Assembly: GCA_012295275.1 (NCBI GenBank)
Contig: CM022679.1
Span: forward strand, 17,742,342 to 17,806,341
From: Chrysomallon squamiferum
Taxonomy: Eukaryota > Mollusca > Gastropoda > Neomphalida > Peltospiridae
Direction of reading: 5' to 3'
DNA: 64,000 nucleotides
Shown: piece by piece, positions 36,300 to 48,300 of the stretch
Numbering within the stretch: position 1 is the stretch's first letter
How the letters are laid out: each line of letters opens with the position of its first letter
The notes under the pieces: generated by a model
What the model saw: the letters and a program-made list of their open reading frames with translations, nothing else
Database searches by the model: none
Told to the model about the DNA's origin: nothing
Made by a program: the position numbers and the translations under genes

Positions 36300-39200
36300 T
36301 TTTTCCTTCAGTATAATTATAATTTCCAGCAATAATTTCACTTTGTTCGTATACAATTTTTTATGTTAATGTCCTATATTATATATAATTCCATAATGTT
36401 ATATATTATTATGCAGCTCTTTTCTTATTGATGGCCAAAATATTTCCGGGTTCACCTTAATACATGCCTCTAGCTGGGATGAGTAAATCGTCCAACAAAT
36501 ATTACAGCTTGCATTAACGAGCGAAATGAATAATGTATAGCCTGAAGCCATTAATATGTCTGTTTACTGTTTTGTGCACAGTTAGCTTATTTTTATGAGA
36601 TTTATTTTAGCATTATAAAACATATAAAGAAGGAGTCTGTAAACCAATGTTAATTTTAAATAAAGATTACATATTTTCGTTGACTATAGAACAATTGAAA
36701 ATTATACGAATAATGAGTAGCCGAGAGAAAAACCTGTTTCTCGGTGAAGATATTATCATTGTCTAGTATACATCTGTATCTGCAGATAATTTATCATATA
36801 TCTTCTCAACTTATGAATATAACATAAACATGTATAAACAAACTAAATTTATTTTAAGTTATTATGAGTAAAGTTGTTACTTAGTATGTGAATGTATACA
36901 TATACATATATATGTATGTATCTGTGTCTGAGAAAATTATTTATGTATTCATATTAACAATCATCTGTACAGCGCTCAGACATTACTATGTATGTATGTA
37001 CGTATGTATAAAACAAAGGTAACATAAAATACAAATATCTATCTGGATATCCATCTGTCTATCTATCTATCTTATACAGCTGTCAGTCTAACTGGATATC
37101 TGCTTAACAACTTACCTATCTCTCTGCCTAATCATTTTCCTGTTTATAGTTTTATAAATATCGCTAGCTGTCTATCAGTATATATAAAACTGTTCCTCTC
37201 TTTACCTTTCTTTGTACCTGTGTAACCGAGTTTATGTCAGTAATTTTTAAAAGTGTGAAATATTTATCTTCTTTTTTTTCAGTACACTGTTAAATATTAA
37301 CTTTAAACGAAATTATTTTCTCTTACCTTCAGTAATTATTAAACATTTTGGTTTCAAAAAATGTATAAAGCTACGTTCGTACCAATCATAAAATTATAAA
37401 TTAGCCTTATTAAAACACAATAACAGCAACAACAACAACAGTAATAATAAGAAGAGAAATGTATATTTCTGTTATAGTATAATGAAGCAGTAAAACATAA
37501 AACTAAACTGAAAAATGCCTTACTGTTGATTGAAATAATTGAAATAAAACTTCCAAGAATTGAACTAGTAAGAACCAAATTATAATTACCTTTTTAAGCA
37601 GCTACTATAAAAATACTGTTATTATTATTGTCATCAGTATCATTATTCTTACTTTCTTTTAATTTTCCTAATATTTCTATTTTCGTCGTATAATAGAGAG
37701 AAAAAGTTTTATAATTTCAGTAATAAACAACAATTCTCTGTCACTATGACATTCTCATGTTTCAACCGATAAGTGCTGGTTTTCCTGTGTTACACACTTC
37801 GTGTTAAACCTGACAGCTGTAGATGACATTTTTCAAACACACTGGAATACAAACCTGTTTGCTCCACTGGCCTTTCAAAGCAGAATGCATGTACCATTAA
37901 ATCATTATTTAAGATCGAAATTATCATCATTTTTAGAAATGAACAATATCATACAAACAAATACACACATAAAAACTGAATATATATATATATATATATT
38001 ACGTTCAGTAATGAGTAAATGAAATAAAAAAAATGATGTAAACAACAATATAAATAATAATAATAATAAGAGGAAACAATAACAGCTCACTTAAAACCTC
38101 AACTAAGACACCAGTTTGAAACAGTATCACGAATTAAAGGGGATAGTGCATGTATAACTATTTTTGTTTCTACAGTCACACGTCGTCGTTAAACCTGGTG
38201 TTCTGTTATCTACAACGAAATCGTTTTATCCTGCGTTTAATATAAAATATTTAATGTGTAATACACATGGACCAATGACCACAACTTAAACACTCGTTAG
38301 TCTACTTCTCACTGGTAACGAACGACAAGTCAAACTGATAACAAGAAAGAATTTAAATTCAAACCATTGCTTTGAGGAAACTAATATTGACTGCCTTGCG
38401 ACAGGCATGCTGGGTAATCGAGGTGTTAACTTTGAACACATTTGGGGGGCTAATGGTATTTAATATTTGCCCATTGGATAAATACTGTTTGCTCTATAGG
38501 TGGAGAGCGGTATTGCTATTTCTCCAATACAACATTTTTGTAGTTCTCGTTATCTAATAGAAATAAAAAAAAAAATAAAAAAATGATAATAAACAAATAA
38601 ACAAATAAATAAACAAATAAAAATATAAAAATAAATCCCAGACTTAAACACTTTTAATCGGATCTATGTCATTGCTGTTTCAATATTATCTAAAATTGAG
38701 ACAGAAACTGTCATTCCCTAATTTTCATATACTAATATAATTTATTAATGATGTAAAAATTATAGAAAATAAATTAAAAGTTTTTGTAGAAACAGCACCT
38801 TACTGAGTTAGTAATTGTGATTTCATTTTATGTAACACTTGTTATCTATTCAGCTCGTCGTCTTCATTTCTCTGCAAGTTAATTAATTTTTGCCAGTTAT
38901 TGCAGTTATAAAAACATATAATCAATAAAATAAATAAAGGAAAGAACAAAAAACAAACATACAAATAAAAATAGAAAAATAATAACAAACAAAATAACAT
39001 ACAATCCCCTGTAAGTTTTTACATTCAGAGCAGTTAATATGGTGATACAAAATTAATACGAAGAATGGTTTAATCTTTTTAACATTTTAATAAAATAATT
39101 TTTTGGAAATAGATTCAATATAAACTACATGAATGAAGATTTTAATAATTATTTTGTTACAGTTTTTGTTATTATATATTTATATTGATGTTTCACTCAT

Positions 39201-40300
39201 TATTATGATCATTAAAGTGTCACAAAAACGATTTAATAATTTCTAATAAGTAAATGTTTAAATTACGAAATATATTTCTCCTGAGCACGATTACAAATAT
39301 TATTCTTTATTACACGAACAGATATTTTATACCTTACCATAAATATGAAAAAACATAAAATATAAAAAAAATAAAATAAATAAAATAAAAAATAATAAAA
39401 ACACATGGTTATTGAATACAGGTTCCCCCTCTGTTTAACGCTATTAAACAATGTATGCTTGAAACCATTTAAGTAAATTAAAAATATCTAGTGCGTCCTT
39501 AAATGCAATTTTTTCCCCCAATACGGATATAATACTAGAGATTATTTGTTATTTTGGAAAGTTTCTTTAAATAACTCAGAATATTGTTTTTGAATTACTT
39601 ATACATACTTGTTTACAGGTTTTCGTATATATTTGTATGAAATTAGGTTAGTAATAAAAATTTGAAAAATAATATTTGCACAGCAAAGGGCGATTAATTT
39701 AAGGAACATACATTATATGTTGCAGGAGTATTCTCCCATAGATAACTAGAATTGTATTCATTTCCCTACTGTGTCATTTTAGTTTTCCAAATTTAATTCT
39801 GTTTTTCTCGCAGTTGAATCGTTGTATGTCTCTGTTGTGCGTATGTTTATGCTTTTATGTGTGTGTTTTAATGTGTATATTTATGTATATGTTAACATTC
39901 GCTTTTATGCATATATCTGTTATTATATCTTAATATATATGTGTACACACATACAAACAATACCCATTCATAAGCACATACACATACAAACATATATAAA
40001 CACTTAAACATATCTTTTATGACGGAATTATCTTTCTTTTTCCAATAATAACCAGCATTAAATCATATGTAAATGAAGAGATTAACAGAATACTATTATT
40101 CTATTATCAATAATATTTTAATTTTATTTCCATGCTTATACATTAAATCTTTTTTTTAGAATACTTACAGTTCTTTTTATAAATTCATGGACAGATATTG
40201 TGGTTTGCTTCAAGGCTTATGGGTCTTAGCTCTGAGTGACATTTTAAGTCGTAGGTAAAGAATTAACACCATTACCGACTAAACATAATTAAGAGCTCTG
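36300..40300. other. intergenic DNA, no gene seen
   Basis: AT-rich with short TATG, TATC, (AT)n and A-rich runs. Frames at 37354-37578, 37801-38022, 38372-38557 and 39822-40007 carry no recognised domain and match the composition of their surroundings. Confidence 0.5.
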
Positions 40301-40309
40301 TCACGGTGT

Positions 40310-40505
40310 TTTGTTTCATCAAAATATATCATTAACCAGAAAGTTCAATATAAAAAACAAATACATACTGCAGTGTCAACTCAGTGCCATCGCCATTTGC
40401 ATTAACAACCATCATGTTTTATTCATTTTCTAGGTAGTATAATATTTGTGACTTTCATCTGCATGCGCGATTTCAAATTATATTTTGAGTGTTTTATGTT
40501 AACAG
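40310..40505 (+). repeat. dispersed repeat family 2, copy B
   Basis: Diverged direct copy of 35725-35930, about 4.6 kb away. A short (ATT)n follows at about 40549-40581. Confidence 0.7.
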
Positions 40506-40544
40506 GTCGCTGTGACCATATATATAGCTTTTTTAAAATTATTG

Positions 40545-40582
<38 letters not shown>

Positions 40583-41576
40583 TAATATATTATAAAGACA
40601 AAATAGAAATAAACTGTTTTATCAAAAAACAATGAAAAAAGTTTGATTCTTTGTAAACATTGTTTGTAAATGAGTAAATTGATATAATATATGAAATTAA
40701 GCACGTTATTAACGTTTTTCTTCATACAGAAAGCATATGCATGTTTACTGTTTAAACTTTAGTAACATCCTTGATCCTTATATTATTTTAGCTGTTATAA
40801 TTACTGTTATGGATGTAAACTTCTATATAAATGTAAAGATTATATTAGATTATTAAATTATATCTGCATCCATCAGTGCAAGACATCACTTTTATAATAA
40901 ATAATCGTCTAACTGATTTGTATTTCAATAAAAGTCATTCATTCCATCTGATTCCAACTATGCAGTGTGCTAAATTTCTCAACAGATTAAAATTAATATC
41001 AAAGAACTCCTCTCTCTCTCTCTCATACACACACACACACACGTACACACGCACACAAACACACACACATTCATACACCTTATTTTATATGATTTACTAT
41101 TACTTCTGCAAACATATTTTACAGTATAATAGTGAATACTCTTTATATTTATTGCACCAGTTGCGCAGAACTGCAACATGGTGTTTTTTCTAAATAACAA
41201 TAATACAAAAGGAAATTTTGTTATTAAAGATGGATAAATATCAAAGAAATAGTTTTGGAGTAAGCGTCGTATGAAAAAGGAAATTTGCTGGTGTTACTTC
41301 ATTTCTAGTCATCAACAAGCAACAAGGGATATTTTACAAAAACTGATGTTCACTGTAAATAAGACGACTGTTAACAGACCATGATACATAGCTGGAACTG
41401 GAAATTTTTAATGGCGATTTTGCGGGAAGACGGAATTTGTGACTTATATCTCTTAATTCCTGTTTTGTAACGATTGAGGTCGTGTCACTGTGATTTTCTA
41501 AATCTTAATATGTAATTAATTTTATCCGCTTCTTTCTATATATAATACAATAATTTAACAGAAATCGAAAAATAAA

Positions 41577-41641
<65 letters not shown>
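41577..41641. repeat. (TATC)16 microsatellite
   Basis: Perfect TATC tetranucleotide tract running into (TA)n. Confidence 0.97.
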
Positions 41642-41643
<2 letters not shown>

Positions 41644-42399
41644 ATATATATTTAATCTATCTGAAATTTCCTCTTTTTCTTTCTTTTGACTAATTTGCTT
41701 TTTATTTCAGATGAATTAGTGAACGCTAGAAACATGAAGAGTTACAACTAAACGTATTTTAAAATTTATCTCAGTATTTCAGTTGATTTAACACATTACT
41801 AAAATATTTTATTACAAATGATAATTGTTTGTCAGTTATAAATATTAAAATTTAAGTAGGTTTTTGTGAAACTGATATTAACGTATAAATTTAAAATTAA
41901 TTTAATCTATTGTCGTACCATGTACATTCTGTATATCTAAATGCACGTATCTATTGTTACAACATGTGGAAAAAATAAATTAAATAACAACAATAAACAA
42001 GGACGCAATATACTTTTCTATAAATAAGTAAAAATAATTTTAATGATGGCGACGATGAAATCTTGAGAAATAAAAAGTAAATAAACTAATGATGATGACG
42101 ACAATAAGAAATAAACAAAATATAAATCTATTAATAACTAAACCAAACCTAACGTTTCTTTTAATATACATGTAATATAACTAATATAATTTCATTGCGC
42201 TATGCTTAACTACAACTGATTACACAATTACCATGACTTATTTCCTTTCTTGTTACTTATTTTATGATGACTCAAATCATGATCATTTTGAAATGTTTTA
42301 AAATGCCCAGGAATAAAGTTCATATTCTGAATTAGATTATAAAAAAGAAAGCCTTTTTATTAGAAAAAGAATTACGATGATAAAATTAATGACTTTAGG

Positions 42400-42500
42400 T
42401 TAAGCGCCGTCATCGCCTCTGCTTCGCAATTTCCGTGACCTACTCACCAAACGAACTACTGTTACTTCTTTGACCCCGTCACGTCACAAACATGGCGAAT
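42400..42500 (+). promoter_or_regulatory. candidate promoter islet (CRE-like and YY1-like sites)
   Basis: TCACGTCAC at 42479-42487 is followed immediately by CAAACATGGCG at 42487-42497, which resembles the YY1 element often found at TATA-less starts. CpGs cluster just upstream (GCGCCGTCATCGCC). The following frame 42552-42734 has no recognised domain and enters an A/AAT repeat. Confidence 0.3.
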
Positions 42501-42910
42501 AATTCACATTTCTAATCTGTTTTGGAATAGCGTTTATTCAACTGAATTTAATTGTCCCCAGGTTGGAATCAAATAGAGGAGAAAGAGATTGACATGCTTG
42601 GCATTGCCATAGTGTACAAATTAACTGGAAGGAAAAAAAAAAAAAAAAATAATAATAATAATAATAAAGTTAGAATCTTCGGCAAAAACATTAGCTGCAA
42701 ATCAAAAAGATCTTCTGAAACTGAACAAATTTGAATCTAACTGTCCATTCAGCTGTGTTGTTATTTCCTAACCAAAAAAAAAAAGTGTCCTTAATGTCAC
42801 TGTTTTCTTCTTTCTACGGACACTTGGCTCTGTGGCTGCCGTTTCCCATGGAACTTCACCAGCTCTGACCACATTATTTTCTGTTCAGTAATTATACATA
42901 TTTTGTAATA

Positions 42911-42918
42911 ACACACAC

Positions 42919-42951
<33 letters not shown>
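42911..42951. repeat. (CA)n microsatellite
   Basis: About 20 CA units with one interruption near the start. Confidence 0.95.
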
Positions 42952-42954
<3 letters not shown>

Positions 42955-43290
42955 TGTCCTTCATTTGTTCTTCTGTTATATACTTGTTCTGTTAGTTATT
43001 CACTCTGTATTAACCATCACTATTTTTGTTTGTACTTGCTCACTCTTCTCAATTTATTCCAGTCTTTTTCTCGTCAACATGCATGAATGAACGCCTGCGT
43101 ACTTTATCAGTTGTGCATAAATTATAAATTACAAGCTGCATTCAAATACGCACACAAACACACAGACGCGCTACACAAAATAAGATTTGTTTAGTTTCCT
43201 GATTATCCTTAAGTTTTACTTTATTGAAATGATTAAAACAAACAAATGATAATTAAAACAAAATAATCAATTAAATAAACAGCTAGCCTA

Positions 43291-43311
43291 AAAAAAAAAA
43301 AAAAAAAAAAA
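43291..43311. repeat. poly(A) run
   Basis: About 21 A residues in an A-rich region. Confidence 0.8.
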
Positions 43312-44362
43312 CGGTAAAAAAATATAAGCAGGTAAAAACACATAGATAGAGACAAAAACAGAGAGACAGAGACAGATAAATAGATAGAAGGACAGACAGC
43401 TAGATGTATAAATAATTAAATGTTTTTTCTGTACTGATGCAAGGAACCTAGTTCACAAGCAGTGTTTGTGTGAGTAATTACATGTGTTACCAGTATATCA
43501 AGCATGTGTGTGTCGATTAACACTTGCACTTTCTCACAAACTGCTGGCAAGGTCTGAACACGTACATTTCAAAGAAATACCATCAACAAAAGAAAGTTAA
43601 ATAATCATTGACTTGTTGTTATTCTGGCTCGATGTACTTTGCAAAAGAATGATATTTCTTAACAAAATTCTTCTCATTGATTATTTATTTCCGCTAAAAA
43701 GAATAATGTATATCTGAATGGGAGAAAAGATTTAATAATAGTCGTGTCATTATTAATATTTCGTTTTTGTTGTTGTCGAATGTTTTAACGCTGAGTTATA
43801 TTTATATTTGAGAATTACTATTCTTAAAAAATGTTAATTAACACAGCCCCTTTATTAACTGGTTGAATGATGGCTGGAAATGGAAAGTGGCCTAATGGAG
43901 ATTATAGTTTTTAATGTATATACAGGAGTGTTACAGTGTGTATATGGTTTTTTTGGCCACAGAAAAGAATATAATAATAAAAGAACCATGCATTTGCAAA
44001 TTATTATAGTCCGCTTATGAGAACTGATCATACGACTTGACGAACGTAAATCGTGTTGAAGACTATCCTCGAAACAATCAAACATTAAAACGTAAGGTAG
44101 AATGCTCTTTCATTTTAAGGTTCATAAACGTGAATTATAATATTGTTTTTACATTACCTTTGTGTAACATTCAATATAGTGAATTTAGTGTCTTGTTATA
44201 AAACTGTTTACCACTTACAAATTAAAACATTTATCGACCGTGTTTAAACTAGTCAAGGCCACGATCAACGCTGAACAATTATATTACACATTTGAAAGTG
44301 AATACAAAAAGAAATATTGCAATTAAGCTAAAAACGTTGCTATATAAAACCGATAATTTCAT

Positions 44363-44398
44363 TGCTTGCTAGTTAGTATCTGCTTGCTAGTTAGTATC
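44363..44398. repeat. 18-bp tandem duplication
   Basis: TGCTTGCTAGTTAGTATC occurs twice in immediate succession, a recent small duplication. Confidence 0.85.
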
Positions 44399-44923
44399 AG
44401 CGATCTATAAATAGTCGCATTAACAGCATTATACTGAATTTATATATATATATAAACAGTTACCGCGTCATTCTGTAAATATTACACATGCAGAACATAC
44501 ACGCACACACTCAACATAAATATATGTAATAAGTATTTTTTTGTTAAATACATAAACCTTATTTTGTCACTTGACAGTTGCCGTACAACTGATACTTTAT
44601 TTGCCCATTATTTTCGAATATATCTTTATAATTATGATTGCTTAATGATATAACTGCTTTATAGCTAGGCAGACTATATTTTTGAGTTCAACTTGTAGTG
44701 GTTGCGGCGTCATAGAAAATACGATATGTCTGCTTAAGCCTTTTTGCGTGTCACACCGCTAAATGACATAGCCTGAGCACAGGGAATACTGTAAGCATAT
44801 TGAATGAGATAGCTGTTACTACCAGTTCAGCCTTTAACTCAGGCTAGTTTTACTACGTTTGTTGTTCAATAGTGAACCAAATGTCGTTGGACCAACAGTT
44901 CCATTTACTGTTCGGATCTGCTA

Positions 44924-45014
44924 TGACGTCAGAGCGACACCATCTTACGATTGGCCTATTGGCAGCTATCGATCAGTTATTAAAATAAGGCGAGATTGTG
45001 TGGTATTATACATA
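44924..45014 (+). promoter_or_regulatory. candidate core promoter (CRE, two CCAAT, TATA-like)
   Basis: A perfect palindromic CRE, TGACGTCA (44924-44931), is followed by two inverted CCAAT boxes (ATTGG at 44950-44954 and 44958-44962) and a TATA-like TATTAAAATAA near 44979. The order and spacing match a CREB/NF-Y promoter, with a start expected near 45010-45020. The region has more G+C and CpG than its flanks. The directly following candidate exon with a strong donor supports plus-strand transcription. Confidence 0.5.
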
Positions 45015-45134
45015 TTTACAAGAACAGAGTGTGAGTGACGCTGTAGTCCGCTAGTCTCATCGGCAAATTCTTTCACAAGGACACTACCAAACGCCATATC
45101 AGACAGTGGAACTACTCTGACCATATTCAGCACG
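45015..45134 (+). other. candidate 5' non-coding exon
   Basis: About 120 bp of less AT-rich sequence following the candidate promoter. It contains no ATG and ends at ACG|GTAAGA with the donor GT at 45135-45136, a strong match to the 5' splice consensus. A non-coding first exon with a downstream coding exon is a common arrangement. The rest of the gene may lie thousands of bases downstream or beyond the window. The transcription start is a guess from promoter spacing. Confidence 0.42.
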
Positions 45135-45448
45135 GTAAGATATCTTTCATATTACAATTATTTTCCAAACCTTTTCAACTGACCAAAATGTTCTTTAAAA
45201 TGTTCTGTGAACAACATCATTTATGGATGACATTATTTTAATTTTGAAAGACAGCTTACACAAGTAAGTAACAGCATGTCACAAATACATTTGAAAATGA
45301 TACGCTTGACAAGGAAATGAATTGTTTTAGAGTGATGAAATCATTAACTTCATAAACAGCATGAAAACGTAACACAATACCGTGAATTTTAAAAAGAAAG
45401 AAAGATAACAAAGGTTGATTTAAGAACCAATTTCTTTTCTTGTTGTTT

Positions 45449-45512
45449 TCTTCTTCTTCTTCTCATTCTTCTTCTTCTTCTGTTTCTTCTTCTTTTTCTT
45501 CTTCTTCTTCTT
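45449..45512. repeat. (CTT)n trinucleotide tract
   Basis: Interrupted CTT units over about 64 bp, inside the putative first intron that begins at 45135. Confidence 0.9.
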
Positions 45513-45951
45513 AATATTATTATATTGTTGTTACTGTTGTTACCCCAGATTTATTTTCATGTAATGAAAGTAAAGTGTATCAGTTATAAGAAATTTCACT
45601 GATACTCACATTTTATAAGGACAGGATGGAGATATACAATTTACCATTGCTTCTTCACTGACTTCTAAGTTTGTAATAAGGGGTTCGTATCTCTACAGCG
45701 TTTGTTGTTGTTGTTGTTACCAGTATCTAGAAAATCAATTACACCCAAAATAAAACCACAGTTTTCTAAAGACAAAAATAACTGAATAAATAAATAAATA
45801 ATTACCCTTGTGAAATTCTATTTATTAATAATTATCATTCTGCCACAGCTAAAACAGCCACCAGTTAACATTTTTTTCTCGTACAGTAGTAACTGACCTA
45901 TCTGAAACAATGACCTCTCAAATATTTTCGTTTCATAATATTTGGTTCAGG

Positions 45952-46148
45952 AAGCAACCTTTAACGGATGCTTTGGAACAAACGTTCTGGAAATAAAAGG
46001 TAGAATACAAAAATATATAGCTACATGGAGTCTGTTTCAAGGGAGCGTATTTGATTGTAGTAATATCGATTTAGTTTCAGCAGGCGAATGTTTAATGTCA
46101 GCGGATAGATTGTCACTTTCGCATCGCAGCCTTGAAAACTGGTTCTAA
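45952..46148 (+). other. open frame after a possible splice acceptor
   Basis: TTTGGTTCAG at about 45942-45951 could be a 3' splice acceptor, and the frame is then open for about 65 codons to a TAA (EATFNGCFGTNVLEIKG at the start). It lies 817 bp after the donor at 45135, so it could be exon 2 of the candidate transcript. I recognise no domain, and an internal GT at about 46000 would give a shorter exon. Low certainty. Confidence 0.15.
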
Positions 46149-46149
46149 C

Positions 46150-46661
46150 TGATAAAACAAGCATACGATTCAGTTAATAAAATTCATCTTTTTCTGGGTA
46201 GGTGTGCATGTAATTGTTTTTAGACTTGTCTTTTATTTTTTAATTTGAAAAATGCTTATTCCTCTTAATTTTTTAAATGTTATTTTATTAGATAATGATC
46301 TTAGCAGCACTTGCAGAGCAATGATAGTGGTAGTCATATCAGTAGTAGCAATAATAATGATAAAAATAACAGTAATAGTAGTATAGAGCTAAATAATAGT
46401 AGTAATTGTGGTTACAGTATCAGTAATAGCATAAGCAGCAGTATCAACAGCTATAGTAATAGAGTAATAGTAGTAGTAGTAATGACAGTAGAAGATTTTT
46501 GTTGAAATTTTAGTTGTAATTATAACTATTGAATTGGAACCTATTCATACAGATACATAAGATATGATCCCAAGTTAGACATCAGTACAACGTATTTAGT
46601 ATTTTAAAAACCATTATCCTGATTGTCCGTTACGGCTCTTTAAACCACGAATCGATTTTTA

Positions 46662-46692
<31 letters not shown>

Positions 46693-47799
46693 ACTTCAGA
46701 GAGGACAAGTCTGCTGCAGATTTTAATTGTGGTATCGAAGCACAAATAATCGATGTCTTTATATCCTAATAGTATTTCCGTAACAGCAAGGGCAGAATGA
46801 ATTTATACAACTCATGTAAAGTGTCTAGTAGTTGAACTGAAGGTCATTCTAAAGTGCCGTGCTGTTTCTATCAAACACAATTTTTATATATAAAAAAGGA
46901 CACGGCGTTTTAAAGGTAGTTATTTTTATTCCCGTTGATGAAATGTCGGTTGTATTTATAAAATAAGAACTTTTACTTTGAAATATCGATTTATTTTTAG
47001 TTGGGTTATCATAATAGGTGCAATTTATTTTAAGTGTTATTTCCTTAAATTTCAAAGTCAAATTTAAAATGATTTTATATATTAGGATTTACGAATATGA
47101 AGCAATGTAGATTTTACCATGCAATGGAATCAAATTTTGTTCATTTTTACGTATCTATAAAGACTACCTGACTAGCAGATATAATTCAATACCTGTTTAT
47201 AGATATAATTCAATATTTCTATTTGTATCTCACTTTCTTTTTATAACCATTCTAAATATATGCTTAAAAAACAACAACAATAGTGTAACCATACTTTAAG
47301 TATTATATAATTAGTTTTATTGTTGATAATGTTAATAGTGAATGCTAATTAACATATTAATATTGTACTATCTCTAATGAGAGGGATTTTGTTTTTATAG
47401 TGTCTGTTGCTTACGGTTAATATTGTTTATAGAACAGTTGCATAGTATAGTAACTTCTCATCGGTGATTACACTGAGCCATTCCATTTATGTATATTCTT
47501 CTTTTCTTTTTTTTCTGCCTGATATATAAAACTTTATATTTTTGAAAACGTATCAGCTCGTAAGTTTAGATATCCCTGAGAAGGCTTTAATTAGATCTAA
47601 CGTATGAGAGTTAATACATCATTCACTCATTCTACTCTTTTCGCTACATTCTTTTAGGCATTAGTCAGCTTTATAAACCTCTGTAAAACTCATTAACGAG
47701 AAGCAAACATAAAAACATGTAAGTAGTGTGACATTCATTTCGTTATATTCATCGTTATCTGAGGTCTTCAAGTACCAAATAGTGACGTCTCAGCTTTGC

Positions 47800-47839
<40 letters not shown>

Positions 47840-48020
47840 ATTTTATGATATTCCGGTTAAATACTATCAACAGCTATCATAATAGTGCTCTATTTAAGAT
47901 GGAAAAAACCCACAGAAACAAAGAATTCCTGTTTAATTTTGATGATTCACTGAATAAAATGAAAGTATGAACAGGTACATAAATTTATCTAAGAATTTCG
48001 TTTTGTTAGAACCATGAAGT
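46150..48020. other. intergenic or intronic DNA, no gene seen
   Basis: AT-rich, with degenerate AGT/AAT repeats at 46311-46490 (the Ser/Asn-rich frame there is repeat-derived), (CA)n at about 46662-46687 and (ATT)n at about 47802-47836. Confidence 0.55.
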
Positions 48021-48024
48021 ATGA

Positions 48025-48300
48025 AGTCATTACGTTCACCCTCGGGATGGCAGGCTCAAATGCCAGGTCATGAAACATGTGTTTATCTGTTGTCGATCTG
48101 AACGGCTGTGCCGGGCAAGGTGTAAATCGTCGTGTGATTTCATTTCGCCAGCTTTCAGATTACGACGATTAGTAAATCTGTGACATTACACCAACGCATC
48201 CACAATCCGCGTAGCCGGATTTCGTCGACAGGCCTGTCAAGTTGTCCGATTTAAATACTGTCCGTCACAGAGCTGGATAAAAGCTAGTCTGAGTGAGCAA
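48025..48300. promoter_or_regulatory. GC- and CpG-richer islet
   Basis: About 275 bp near half G+C, with CpG clusters (CGTCGTG, TTACGACGATT, CCGCGTAGCCGG, TTTCGTCGAC) amid DNA near 30 percent G+C. It has no long open frame and no clear exon boundaries. It could be an enhancer, an unrecognised non-coding exon or a transposon fragment. Confidence 0.28.
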
